Assembly: GCA_020205615.1 (NCBI GenBank)
Contig: CM035171.1
Span: 117,494,893-117,558,892 of the forward strand
DNA from: Panax quinquefolius
Lineage: Eukaryota; Streptophyta; Magnoliopsida; Apiales; Araliaceae
DNA: 64,000 nt
Reading direction: 5' to 3'
The notes under the pieces were generated by a model that worked only from the letters and a program-made list of their open reading frames with translations, did no database searches and had not been told where the DNA came from. Both the position numbers and the translations under genes were made by a program. The stretch's first letter is position 1. Each line of letters starts with the position of its first letter. Below, piece by piece: positions 13,521 to 26,768 of the stretch.

Positions 13521-14676
13521 CTAGCAATAACCCGTGCCTGAAGGCACGGCGAAACGAAAAATTAGATTAAAATTCAAAAAAAAATATATTATCTAAAAAC
13601 TCTTTGCAACTTAAAATAACTTACAATCAGACATAACAATTATCATAATTCATTATACAACCACAATAATTAATACATACCCAATCATCAACACATATCT
13701 AACCTCCAAAACATCAAGCTAGCGAAATTAATCGCTACTAATTTCGACAAAATTTCCTTTAAAAATAGATATCCAGAAAAATCTAAACCTGTCTACAACA
13801 CTTGCAATAATCAATAAATATTCACACCACCAAAACAACCATCATTCCATACCCAAGATATCATAACCATGTATAATTAGTTGACTTTACAAAAGATTTT
13901 AATACAAAAAAATATACACATGCAGAAAATAGAGAAACAAAATCGTATTCTTTACAGCTTACACCAAGTATCCTTCGATGTTTACCTGAAAATATATGAT
14001 CATACAACTTACAGAGTTTGATTGATGAAAACTTATAATGAGAGTGAAAATATACCACAGTTTATAGCTTTCAGAAAATATAAACATGACTTCACCGTAG
14101 GGCCAAAGTTACATCAACGAAGCAGTGAATCTAACATACTTTCACTGTGTGCAACTGTTACATTTCGTCTTATCCGACCACTGCAACTATGTAATTCTGC
14201 ATAGCAAAACAACAATCAACATATATAATCACATACATTTTAGTTTATTTAATGCAAACCTTAAAGTTCAAAAAAAATAAAATAACAAATAGTACTCATG
14301 GCAAAAAAAAAAGGTAGTTATAAGTTGAAATACCTGAATATTGATCCTCATTACCAAACAGTAATTAGATTAGACGTTGACAAAAGCTCATGTATAGGTT
14401 GTTCCTCAGTTGCTTTATCTTTCCAAGCGACAATAATTTAATTTGTTTGATTTTGATTTCGAAATTCAAATTTATATAATATATCAACCAATTAAAATTC
14501 AATTCTCAAATTACGTTAAAGCTCATCACCCAAAAAAAATAATCAAAACTATATATCCAAAAGACAAAGATTTTAATATATTCAAAAGACAAAGATTTAT
14601 ATCTAAAACTATATATACTACCTTATTCTCATAATGAGGGTCCTAATTCAAAAATCAAATATTTAAATGTATTCAC

Positions 14677-14725
14677 CTTGAAGAACATGTTTCCCTGCCT
14701 TCAGCAGCTTCAGAGACATACCCAC
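14677..14725 (-). pseudogene. Captured exon of a Gfo/Idh/MocA-family oxidoreductase
   Basis: A 49-bp exon-like segment with a CTGCAG|GT-type acceptor and a CAAG|GTGAAT donor on the minus strand reads VGMSLKLLKAGKHVLQ. This matches the conserved end of the Rossmann fold in plant Gfo/Idh/MocA oxidoreductases (LKLLKAGKHVLQEKP). No neighbouring exon of that gene was found on either side, so it is an isolated fragment. It lies inside the proposed Helitron. Confidence 0.6.
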
Positions 14726-16344
14726 CTGCACATTTTGGTTATCGTGTTAACAATATCTTTGATCAAACAAATAAAATAACTGAAGAAGATATTATCCGCT
14801 AAAAAAATTAAATATTAAATCTAAGAGTGAAGACAGCTACAAAATAGAAATCTGCTAAGGCGTGCTGAAGTATCCTTCTACAAAGGAATTACAATTTTAA
14901 TGAATATCAAAATTGAAAACCTTTGTTAATAGATGTTTATTTTATAAGATACTGAGTACGCTGTTTATTCTAAAAAAAAGCGTACGATGTTCTTTTATAT
15001 AGATGTTTTCTAATTTTTCATTTTTGTTTTGGTGGAGTCACAATCTTGGCATTAATAACCATTCTTGCAACTGATGTTCAAGCACGTTAATATACGCGCG
15101 CTAATATTGCAACTTTTTAAAAATATTTGGTAAGTAATAATTGGGTATATATATAATAAATAGGGATTTCTTTTTGTCTTCAGGCTAAAACAAGAATCTA
15201 TCTCATCCACTGTTAAAGGGATTATAGAAGAAGGGTGATCATGTGGGGATTGCTAAAGGAGGAGATTTTTCAGAAGAAATGTTGCTGAAAGGAGAGTTGA
15301 ATAATGAAGAAACAGTATGGTGATGGACCTTATGTTTGCAAGTTATGAAAAATTTGCAGGACATTTGGCCCTGTTGGAGGCTACTATCTTATCTAGAAGA
15401 TAAAATATTGGGCACACGAAAAACACATACAATAAGCATACACCAATAATTTGTTAACTTAAAGAGATAAGAAGCCAATTAAACACCAAGTTCTCAATAC
15501 TGTTGTATCAACCAAGGGACAAGGGTAATGATAAGGGTCTCAAATTGTCTAAAAAACATGTTATCATTACATTGGTTGCTCAACATCATGGTGTGACTTA
15601 AGCAATTATTACATGCCAATGCAATGATGACATGTGTATCTAAGATACATTTGAGACCTCCAACAATATTTATACATCAAAAGTCTTCCCACGTTATTTA
15701 TGAGAATGCTACAGATTGCTCTACAAACAACAATTTTTGTATACACTGAGGGAATGAGGGTGCTTCAGAGCAACAATCCACCATTCACAAAAAAAAAATA
15801 ATAACACTTTCATTTTTTTCCCCATAATTTTTTTGCAAATAAATAAATAACTTTCAAAATTGAAATTTGTTCTACATCTTTGTGGAGTGGACAACATATG
15901 ATTATAACAAACAACCAATCATTGTAAGTCTATTTGGTGACAAAAATAAAATGCAAAAGTAAACAGAGCATGGCATCATTATGCTTTTACCTATATAAAG
16001 TAACATTCTTGTTTCACTTAGCATCTCGAATCCCGATGAGAAAACTTTCTAAGGCTCCTTTGTATCAACAATGTATCTGCCAGAACCACCAATGGGTAAA
16101 CCCAAACAAACCCATCCCGACCCATCCACCCAACCCAATAAAATAGAACAAATCAAGAAGAGACAAGCAGAAAAAGATTTGCTAAAAACCTTGAGTGAAA
16201 ATTCCCGAAAACAAAAAAGTCAAACTAAAACAAAATAAAACAAGAAAAATAAGAACACTTTAGAAAGAAAAAAAGAACAATTAAATATTGAACCCTCTCT
16301 TCTTTAAATACCCACCAGAAATTCTCAAATACCCGAGGAAAACG

Positions 16345-16520
16345 ATAGAGAAAAGAACCTTGCTGCTTGCTGCGATAGTGATCGAAAATGAAGAACCTTG
16401 CTGCTTGATGCGATAGTGATCCGAAAAAGGTTTGATTTTGGGGGACGAAAATGAAGAACCTTGCTACTTGTTGCTTGCTGCGATAGTGATCCGAGAAAGG
16501 CTTGATTTTGGGGCAAATAT
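16345..16520. repeat. Minisatellite, GAAGAACCTTGCTGCTTG unit
   Basis: GAAGAACCTTGCTRCTTG followed by TGCGATAGTGATC recurs at about 16352, 16390 and 16451, with longer higher-order copies that include GGTTTGATTTTGGGG. It sits within the proposed Helitron, in a stretch with several partly open frames that are products of the repeat. Confidence 0.7.
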
Positions 16521-16604
16521 CTGTATCGGATTTTGGGGGAAATCTTTAAGGAAAAAGGAGACAACTTTCTCTCTCTTCAAAATGAAGGAACTGCCTAGCG
16601 GGGT

Positions 16605-16770
16605 AAGGAGAAGGCGGAATGAGAAGGGGGCAAAGGTATAAGGCGGGACTTGGGCGTGGTGTAGAGGATTTTGAATTAGGTAATTTATTTTTAATTTTTA
16701 TGTGAAATAAAATTGGATGAGAAGGGGGCAAAAGTATAAGGCGGGACTTGGGCAGCGTGTAGGAGGGATT
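16605..16770. repeat. Direct repeat of about 50 bp
   Basis: ATGAGAAGGGGGCAAAGG (16619) and ATGAGAAGGGGGCAAAAG (16718) begin two copies that continue with TATAAGGCGGGACTTGGGC. A spacer of about 50 bp of AT-rich sequence lies between them. Confidence 0.75.
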
Positions 16771-17330
16771 TGTTGAAGCCGCTCTGTTTGGATACTCCGA
16801 GTATCCTCTATCAGGAAAGATACTCGGATATTTTTGGATGATTTTGGCATGGATTTCGAGATGTGCTAAAAAATTATTGATAGATATTATTTTTATTAGT
16901 TATTAATGATTTTGCACATCGAAAAATCTGTATAAAACATATTAAAAACCATCTTTTTCGAGACGAGAGGCGAAAGATATGTCTATACATTTTGAATTTA
17001 AGTTGCGTAGGTATGAAGAAGATGTTCCTCGTTAGATAATTATGAAAACTAACCGATGTGCAAGTCCTCATGTCCATGCAAATATGGAAGCAATGATGTT
17101 TGTACTTGTTTCTTGTCCTTCCGATGTAGTCGAAAATGACGGTTTCTAAATCCCACGAGCCGCCAACTTTCTAATGTCTTTCCATCTCAAGATAATCGCA
17201 GATAACTCAGATGGAAATATTTATCATAGCATCAAAAAACCAAGACATCTTGCATTTAAAAGATTTTTCTCACATGACAAACCCAAGATATATCAACATA
17301 AGATATATATGTGAAGTTAAAAATACTAAC

Positions 17331-18882
17331 CATCATGTAAATCATAAGACCCAAAGAGCCAAAACCTGCAACACAGGCAAATCTTAGCTCAGGATATCCC
17401 CTAATTATTTCCACATACACCAGAAAAGTAGTTGAAGTAAAGAGAAAAACTAATGGAGGCAGAGTACACAAGTAACCATAGATCTGTTCAAAAGGTTAAG
17501 GAACATAGACATTCAAAGTTTTCCTATCGAGAAATTACTTGTTAAACTACACGCAGCCTAAACCATCATCCCAGCAACCCATTATATTAAATGAAACCAT
17601 ATTTAAGTAACTTCTTGCTGCAGATTATAGTTAAATTTTTTAAGGTTGTTATTTTAGATAAAGAAGTAACTTTATTAGTGGTAAAAAAGAGGGGAAGGAT
17701 AAACATTAGCCATATGTACGATAGAATCTTAACTTTAACCCTTCATATGCATCAGAAAGCTTAGAGCCTAGAGTTGAAGAATTGTGATGAAGTCTATTAT
17801 TAATGTTCAACTTCAACAGATTGACAAAGATGCACATGTTCTGGTAAATAAAGGATTTCCTATGGCCTCTATATTAGAGACGCGATGAATTTCAATATAC
17901 TAATACCTGAATTGCTTAAAATAACTAATTAAGCAGGGTATCATGTCTGCTAAATTTGAAATATGTCAACTTCTATCTCAAGACATGAAACTATTAGTGG
18001 GTGTACATCTTCACATAAAGTTCAATCATATAATCTCCTGAATTTGACATCTAAACTACCTTGAGCAAGTAAATCACTCTGGACATCTCCATTATAGTGT
18101 TTGTATGCCCAAACATATCCACCGTCACTTTTTAGCGCATAAGCCACCATGTCATCCATCAAGCGATGCTCATACCTACATGTCAGTATAGATTCTGAAT
18201 AAACTATATCTGAAAATACCACACAAAATATGTACAAAGCACAGTTACACTAACCAAATTGAATGTTCTTCGAATTTCTGCTTCCAGTTCTGTTCATAAA
18301 CCTCCTCAAAAATGTCCGTAAACCTTCATTGGTCAACTGGGTCTGATAAGTTGGCCTGAGTTTCGTGCTAAAGTAAAGAGGTCATTTTTTTGTGAATGCC
18401 AGTGACATCGATGATTCAGCAAAGCCACGAATAGACTACCAAATTTTACAAAATTTATAATTGTTGGATGAGATTAGGAAAAACATATTGCCAACTTTAA
18501 TTATAACTTTAGAATACTTAACCTCATCAACATCAGACATAATAAAGTGCAATGCCAGGGCCTTTGAAATCATAAACATCAAGTTCAATAGGAATGTCCC
18601 CGTTATTTGGGATTGGGGGTGGAGCATAAGAACCTTGTAAGCAACAACATTCAAATTATCTAACAAATAGGAAGATTTTACTCACCAAAGGCCATTTTTA
18701 GCTTCCCTGACCCTTTAATAACTGTATCACCAAAAGCATGTCGGCCAATGCAAATGGGCTTTTTCCAGCCTAAATATTAGAGAAGAGATGTAAAATATTT
18801 CACATACACTCCATGTAAAATATTACCAGGAACAATTCTAGGAATGTTTTTGTGTATGATGGGCTCACGGAAAACAGTACCT
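17331..18882 (-). pseudogene. NADP-dependent isocitrate dehydrogenase pseudogene fragment
   Basis: Six exon-like blocks on the minus strand match plant NADP-ICDH in order: TVFREPIIHKNIPRIVPG (18827-18882), GWKKPICIGRHAFGD (18690-18772), ELDVYDFKGPGIAL (18525-18620), GFAESSMSLAFTKK plus EEVYEQNWKQKFEEHSIW (18255-18425), [19 protein letters not shown]...DLLAQ (18044-18177), and FGSLGLM (17331-17365). Several splice sites are intact. The coding sequence is broken. A TGA at 18382-18384 replaces the Trp codon of KKWPLY. A frameshift lies after GPGIAL. The six residues QYRATD, expected after HAFGD, are deleted. The N-terminal and C-terminal exons are absent. It cannot encode an enzyme and is probably a fragment captured by the surrounding Helitron. 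Confidence 0.85.
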
Positions 18883-20075
18883 GCAAGGCAAGATTAAATA
18901 GCCTTCTGATTAGGAAGAAAGACATTAATAAAATAATAAAATATATCATTTGTACTTAAGATGCCCCAAATTCCATCAGACTAACTATAAAGTCATATGT
19001 GTTAATATCATTAAAAAAATTCTTTATTTTTTCTTTTTAATTTCATATGTGCTAAACTGCAGTCCACCAACTCCTGAATAAATGAAACAAAAGAAGTGTA
19101 ATTTGTAGGAGTGCATAAAACAAATAGACAAACCGAAAGTGAACTACTCAGATCAACTTCCAAGTAATTTTTTTAATAATATCACATCTAAACTACAACA
19201 ACATTAAAAGTGAAAATTATTCCGTGAAAGAAAGTAAGGTTAGTAGGCCAAACTAAATTTAAAAACAAATTTAGAATTATTCATTTGGATAGCAAGTACA
19301 ACTTCTAGACATGTCTTCACCCAGCAACAATTTTGCAAACCATTTCTAAATTCAATAAAAAGGGAGTCGAAAAAAGTACAAAACTGTAAAGTGTCTAATT
19401 GAAATACCAGATTCTGTATGGACTGGAAAGATAGTCTGAAAGGAAATAAAGATAAACAAATTTCTCAATTTACCAACATCAGAAGTGGGGTACTCTATTA
19501 TTAAAAATGGAGGTTTAAAACTCAAAAACCCCACCACTTACCTGAAATTTGTGAACCCATATTTTGTTTCTTTAAATTGGAATCACCTAAATGGGTTTTG
19601 TTTTCATAACATCAGAAATTGAGTATTTTGGGAGCTGAGCCTTCCGAATAGGCCAACCCAATTAAGCCGGCAAAAACCGCTCAGGAGAGAAAGAACTAGT
19701 AGGGTCTCCGATTCTAACGATTTATGCCGCTTATAGAATCTGTCAGTGGAGGAATGAATCATGAAGCACCCAAGAGCTTCAAAGGAAGAGGTGAAACAGT
19801 AGAGAAGGCGGATACCCTAGAAGGAGAATGGGAGTAGGCCATGAGAGAGAAGGCAAAGAGGGATTTATGAGAGATAAGAGATTTAGGGGACTTGAGAGGG
19901 ATCGAGTTTGGGGGGATCGAGTTGGATGGGTATGAGAGACAAGGGCTCAGAGCCTCTGTGTGCGTAAGAACAGAGAGAGAGAGAGGGTTTGAAATTTAAA
20001 TATGGAGGAATGAGAGAGAGCTGCTGACGTGAACTTGGATGGGATATTTGTCTATTTTCTCTCTCTGCTCTCTTT

Positions 20076-20106
<31 letters not shown>

Positions 20107-20204
20107 GAACGTGAATGATTACAGAAGATAACTCGATACCCAACTTCTTTTTTTACAAATTCTCTTCAAAAGACGCCCAAACTTTTTTTTCTACAAATTT
20201 TCTT

Positions 20205-21640
20205 CAGTATACTGACTGTTTTGATTTCAAAATGCATGTAAAAATATGTTTTATATTCTAGTTACTAAGTACATATAAATTGGTTACTGTTAATTATTGA
20301 TTTGGTTACTGTATAATGTTTATTTGGTTGTTGTATACTTTAAATGTTTATTTGGTTACCCCGTGGTTACTATATACCGTATATCAAGTTACCTTTCTTA
20401 AGTTTTTTCGCTCTTTGATTGGTCACACACGTTGAGTATAATCGATTATTTTGATTACAAAATGAATGTAAAAATATGTTTTATATTCCGTTACTAAGAA
20501 CATAGAAATCAAGTTCTTTCGTTTATTATTGATTTAGTTATTGTATAATGTTTATTTCGTTGTTTGATACTTTAAATTAATGTTTATTGGTTACCCTGTG
20601 GTTACTATATACTCGTATATTGGTTACATTTCTTAAGTTTTTTTCTTTTTCGATTGGTCACACGCTTAGTATAATCGATTGCTTTTGATTGTAAAATGAA
20701 TGTAAAAATATGTTTTATATTTCGTTACTAAGAACATAAAATTGGTTATCGCTTAATATTGATTTGGTTATTCAGATAATATTTATTTGGTTGTCAGATA
20801 CTTTAAATGTATATTTTCTCGATATTTTTATATTGATGGTTACTTATTAAATACATTGGTTATCTTCCGCAAATTGGATCTTTAAGACATATTGATGTTT
20901 TTATATTATTTGTTTTTTGTCAGAAATGCATGAAAACATATGTTTTATGTTATGGATACTAAGTAAATATATGTCAAGCATCGCCTAATTTGGATTTGGT
21001 TAGTATATAATGCTGACTTGTTTACTGTGTAATATTATCATGGTTACTACATAATATTACTGTGTTTTATACTGATTTTTTTATATTGATGGTTACTGAT
21101 TAACTACATTGGTTACCTTCATACACCTGTTAGTCTTTAATTTGTAACAAAGTCATTACTGATTGTTTTGGTTGTAAAATGAATGTAAAAATATTTTTTA
21201 TAATCTTGGCTACTAATTACATATATCTTGGTTACTATATAATATGTATTTAGATACTGTAAGGTGTTTATTTGGCTACTCTATAATATTATTGAGTTTT
21301 ATAATTGTTTCTTTTATATTGGTGGTTACTTATTGACTACATTGGTTACATTCATACAACTGTTAATCTGATTATATATATTGGTTGTTGTATACTATTT
21401 AATTGGTTATAAAATAATGTTTATTTGGTTGCAGTGAAAATTTGGCAATTTTTGTCAAGTTTGAAGTGTCAGATTTTGGCGTTTTTCGGAGCCTAATTTC
21501 ATTGGAAACGGGTCAACGATCTAAAGTCACTATCTTTGCTGGTGAACTGCAGGGCTTTTTGGTCAAATTCCATCATTTAGGCCTTCAAAATTGCATGTAA
21601 AAATGTGGTTTATATTCGTTACTAAGATTATGTAATTTAG
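20205..21640 (+). repeat. Left arm array, about 235-bp units rich in GGTTACT
   Basis: A phrase like AAAATGAATGTAAAAATATG followed by TTTTATATT and TTACTAAG recurs near 20230, 20460, 20695, 20925, 21180 and 21590, giving a spacing of about 230-250 bp for the first five. Between these, TTGGTTACT and GGTTACC words repeat many times. A block at 21431-21580 is not repetitive. Confidence 0.75.
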
Positions 21641-22439
21641 TTATCGCCTAATATTGATTTCGTTACTTTACAATGTTTATTCAGCTTGTTATATTAATGG
21701 AGACCGATAAAGAAACAATACAACAAATTTAATTGTTTACAGAATTATATAATTGTTTACTATTAGTAACCATTAACCACATGGTTGGTAACATTTTTGA
21801 TGGTGTACAGTAACTAAAATTGATGTTGATTAATATTTTAATTTTTTATTCCATCATGAGTTATCAATATAAAGTAAACATATACATTGAACAATTAGTA
21901 ATCGCTCAAACATTTTTATGTAAATTTGGTTACCCATCTAAAATAAAATAGTTACCTTTTATATTCATATTTAGTTACCAACTGGCATGGACCATTTCCA
22001 AATAACTTTTATAACTACGTAATTTAAAAGTATCCATCAGCTAGATAAATGGGAACCCTCACATGTACATTAAGCACTTAATAATTATTCTGATATAAGT
22101 TTTTAATTATTTGGTTACTAACAAAAACTAAAATGGTTACCCTTATATGCAGGTTTGGTTACCAATTGCACCTCTCAAACTATTTTTATTTTAATATGAG
22201 ATCTATAAGTGACCATCATATATATAAATGAGAAATCTTAATTGGAGTTTTTATTCTATCATGATGATGAGTATAAATAAAACATATACATTTAACACTT
22301 TATAATAGTCTTGATACAAGTTTATAATTGTCTAGTTACTAACAAGCTTGTAGATAAATAGGACACTCACACATGTATATTTAACAATTGATGTTTGTTC
22401 CGACATAAGCTTCAGAATTATCTCGTTACTAATAACAAA

Positions 22440-24180
22440 GAATCAGTAATGTAACATAATAAAACAAGAACTACATAATTATATGATAATAACTGTAACA
22501 GTTGTAATGGTAACCAAAACAGAAACCTCATGTAATGAAACCCAATTTAGGCAATCCATGTATACTAAATAATTACATATTAATCATAATAAAAAATAAA
22601 AGTAACCAAAATTCCACATTGAGGGCACAATAATAGTAGCCAAACCATAATGTAACAATAACCAAAACATAATAACGAAGTAACCAAATAGTTATATGAA
22701 AGTAACCAGAACATGTTTTAATGGTAACCAAAACAAAAACAACTCAGATATCCAACCAGTTTTAGCAACCCATGTATACTCACATATCGTTTAACACTTG
22801 ATATATGTCCCGATACAAGTTTTGTAACTATCTCTGGTTACTACCAAAAAATAAAATGGTTACCCTTCTATGCATGTTTGGTTACCAATCGCACCTTTCA
22901 AACAATGATCTCGACACAACTTAGAAGTAACAAATACGAACCAACAAACAATGTCAAATCACTAATAATATAATCAAATATGTAATCTCATTTACATAAG
23001 TTCCAATAAACATTACATACTCACTAACCATAACAAATGGCTATGAATATCCAACAAAACCAAAGTATGAAACACAATTTAGAACGACAAAGAGAAACGA
23101 CAACCGAATCTAATCAAAATGGTACAAATCTTCGTGAAAATTCTCTCAAGTTGTTAAAAAGTCAACTGTGGAGGCGATCTCGTCGGAGAAAAATCTCTAG
23201 TTCCATGTCACACCAATATATAACTTTTTCAATTGAATTTTTACATTCAGATTCCTCATAGTAAATATCTCATAACCGCAAATAAACAAAATCGATTTAC
23301 ACACTCATTAAGAACCATATATAAACAATATTTATAACATAAGCGATTACGTAGTGACCAACAAATAAGAGCATACTAACCAAAACATAATATAACAATT
23401 ACACAAGAGCTAAAAACATACTATAACAAATAACAAACATCTCACATTAATCAAGTAATAATAATTATCATATCATAATATAACATTAACCATACCATAA
23501 TAAAGCAAGAACTCAAAAAGTTATATTATATAATCTAATGGTAACCAAAATATAAACAACATGTAAAGTACATACCATTTTATGTAGTAAACAAACAAAG
23601 TTATATATAATATTAACCAAAACATAATTTAAATTAAAGGTCACCAAAACAAAAATATGTATAAATGGTATCCAAATCATAAGCCAACAAAGAATAAAAA
23701 ATATATTAATGAAGTAACCAAACAATTATATGTTAAGAATCAAAACATATATTAATGGTAACCAATACATAAACAAATATATAGACCAAAAAAACAGCTT
23801 TAGTCCACCCATATATACTAAGCAAATACATGGTAACCATAACAACAAAAAACATTAACCAAAATCAAAACAAGGAAACAAAAATAGAATCCAAATCGTA
23901 AACTAATAAAGAATCAAAACATACTAAAGAAGTAACCAAATATTTATATGATAGTAACCAAAATATATTTTAATGGTAACCAATACATAAACAACATGTA
24001 CACCAAAAACCAGTTTAGTCAACCATGTATACTAAGCAAATACATGGTAACCATAACAACATAAAAAAGTAACTAAAATACTAAATCAAGATAACAAAAA
24101 TGGTATCCGAATCACAAGTTAACAGTAACCAAAACATAATGCAGAAGTAACCAAACAGTTACTCAGATCTGGATAAAAAA
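22440..24180 (-). repeat. Right arm array, about 216-bp units rich in AGTAACC
   Basis: Here the same word appears in the opposite orientation (GTAACCAAAACATAA). A unit containing TATACTAAGCAAATACATGG recurs at about 23815 and 24030, with diverged relatives near 22560 and 22770. Together with the left array it forms an inverted arrangement of tandem repeats around a centre near 22000-22400. Confidence 0.7.
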
Positions 24181-24650
24181 ATATGTATGTACTTGTTGTT
24201 TGGCAAGGTTACGCAGCCTCTTGGGGGTGACAATGGCTCCCCCACAATTGACCACCTTGTGTGAAGTGGTTAACTACTTGGCATAGGTTACCAGTAGAAA
24301 AGATGTGGATGTTACATACTGCAATAATTAGTAGAATGAGAATAAACAGAAATTAGAAGAATGAGAATTAACAGAAATTAAAAACAGACCTTAGAGAGAA
24401 ACCAGAATCCTTTCAGTTGTGAGAGAGTTAGAGAGAGAAAATCACGTATTAGCCTGAAAACATAGCCTGAAAATCACGTATTCAATTTTCTGTCAGAGTT
24501 GAGAGACTATGGTGTTGCGGCGGCGGCGGCGGCGGCGGAAGAGGACGACGACGAGTGGCTTCGAGAGGATAGAGAGAAGTAGTAAGGGAGAAGAGAGAGA
24601 AATAGTAAGGGTGTAGAGAGAGAGACCGAAGGAAGATGGAAACTAATTTG

Positions 24651-25697
24651 CTATGTCAGTCCATTAATATTAATCCCTTAATTTAAAGACTCTTAATTGT
24701 ATTAGTATTGTAAATATATATGATGAAGTGTCATATTTTTGTAATTATTTTATGAATATATGATTTTTATAATTACTTTTAAAAATGTACTATAATATGT
24801 AATTGTTCCAAAATATTATTGTTTAGATTGAAACACCTATACAAGTGCACAAGCCTTGAGGTTTGTTTTGTTTCAGGACTTCATATTGGGCCCAAAAGTA
24901 GAAGCATTTACCTCCGGTTGTAAATGAGTGTAGATTACTAGTTAGGTCAATTCACACTCCCATAACCCGGATAATGCCCGAACTCAATTTGTGAAATAAT
25001 GCGCCGCAGAAGTTACCAAATTTAGGCCGAGTTTGCACTTTTGTGGGGGGAGAGCTATTTGAGGTTCAAAAAAAGGGCCGATTTTGGACTTTAGCTGCAA
25101 TTTAAGATATATAGGTCCAATTGTGAACAAAATAAACATAGGAGAGATAAGTACAAGCTATATAGGCCTAGGCCAAAACAAGCATGGCATCAGGCCCACG
25201 GTCAACAGATTTTTCGTTTGTGCCTATACAAATACATACAAGTATTATTTATTTTTTTTTATTTTTTTTGCGGGTAGGGGGTTGGAACTTATGTTGCGTT
25301 TGGATTGAAGGAATGAAATGGAGATTGGAACAAGTTATTCTATGCTCTCCTTCCCCTAAGATTCTCATGGCTCAATGATAAAAAAAACTATTCATAAGAC
25401 TTTGAGCATGAAATCTTTGGCAAGAATGTTAAATTTCAGTCGAAAATAACAAAAAAAATAAAATAATGGTTCAATTTATTTTAATCGCACTCAAACACAA
25501 TTTTTTTCATTCCATAAAATAAAATTATTTCGTTATCACCTTTATTACTTCAATTCAAATGTAACATTAGAATTTCTTGCATAGCCAGAGCTCTAGAATA
25601 TCACTTAGCCAAAGACAAAAGGTCTAGAATACGGACAAGTTCACTTCAGCATTCTATTCCAAAGAAACAAAGCATGTGCATTGACTTCAATAATAGA

Positions 25698-25746
<49 letters not shown>

Positions 25747-26763
25747 AAGAACATGAAAATGATTTAGTAATAGGAGACTGAAAGATGCATGCATGCATAT
25801 ATCCTGTTTTTTATATTCACGTGGTTAGAATTTAAGCAGACAAAGCAGCAATAAACCACCATAAATTAAATTAATAATTTGTAGATGCATGATTGATTAA
25901 CAAAATGATTCATATTTTAATTATATTAATGAGAGTCAGAGATTACATGGTGGCAGCTGTAATTAATGATATTATGCTCGAATATTACAGAATGTTTCTC
26001 AAAGGATCGATGTGGAGTAGTGATACACAAATCACAAATGATGTGGCCATTTACTTTCACTAAATGACATGAAAGTTGGGAAATAATTGATCCATTTTTA
26101 AATGTTACTTAAATACTAGTATTTTACAAAATTTGCATTCCTGCAATTATTTATTGAAGGATTAGGTACGCTAATTAGGGAAAAGAAATGGGAACTCACA
26201 GTATATATGTGAATACTGTTTTATTAAACTAAAAACAGAGTCAAAGGGGGGCCTGGGGATCAATAAACATACCATGTGGTTTGCCAACTAAAGTAACTCC
26301 ATTAAATTACTACATAATGTAGCAATAATGCATCTCTAGTGGTCAAGAGGACATTAATCTATTGCTAGACAAAATAGGTAAATAGTTGATGTACACCGAC
26401 CCAACAACCATGTTGGATTCTTATTTATTTACAAGGTTAACTTTTTTGGTTAAAATTTCACCCTACTTATTAATCCATTTATAATTTAAAATTTATTCGA
26501 TGCGGGATTCATGTTAAATATCTCAACAATCTCCACATTTCACTAAAATACTCATCACAAGTATTATATTATAGTAGTCATCATTGAGCACACATTCTTT
26601 GAATCCTTCAAGAGACTTGCTCGACTCTATAATCCTACTCCAATACACCAAAGCTAAACGTGGGAGTCCAACCTTACTACTTGTAAACCCTTTACCTTGA
26701 ATAGCTTCCTAAAGTTATCTTGACCCCGCTCCATTCGACTCAAATAATGACAAACGCGGGAGG
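24651..26763. other. Intergenic region, no gene seen
   Basis: AT-rich DNA with a TA microsatellite (25700-25742) and short chance frames. The stretch at 25240-25270 is a poly-T run that makes a spurious frame. Nothing recognisable was found up to the GATCC target site of the downstream retrotransposon. Confidence 0.5.
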
Positions 26764-26768
26764 GATCC

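Larger units (their letters stand above)
13521..20108 (-). mobile_element. Probable Helitron with captured gene fragments
   Basis: On the minus strand the 3' terminus is classical: a GC-rich hairpin (CCGTGCCTTCAGGCACGG) about 10 bases before CTAG, followed by host T (13520-13524 on plus). The 5' end is inferred at about 20108, where the minus strand reads TCTATATATA...AAAAGAGAG, like many plant Helitron starts. The base before TC is T rather than the expected A, so this border is less sure. Between the ends lie an oxidoreductase exon (14677-14725) and NADP-isocitrate dehydrogenase exons (17331-18882). Both are on the minus strand, that is, in sense with the element, as is common for captured fragments. 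No Rep/helicase frame is visible, so it would be non-autonomous. Confidence 0.55.
20109..24650. mobile_element. Foldback-like element built of opposed tandem arrays
   Basis: The two arrays just described, one GGTTAC-rich and one GTAACC-rich, face each other. This is the architecture of foldback-type or large subterminal-repeat DNA transposons. No transposase frame is seen. Exact termini and a target duplication were not found, so the borders are approximate. A unique stretch at 23037-23261 has an open frame with no recognised product, and a GCG-repeat run lies at 24515-24540. Confidence 0.4.

Noticed and set aside
17256..18666. Functional ICDH or separate small membrane protein genes
   Set aside because: The matches are exons of one decayed ICDH fragment with a stop, a frameshift, a deletion and missing ends. 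The membrane-like frame at 17256-17471 is intron sequence read through.
20205..24180. CRISPR array or telomeric repeat
   Set aside because: Units are diverged, 216-250 bp long and in opposed arrays. There are no regular repeats with unique spacers, and the word is not the plant telomere TTTAGGG.
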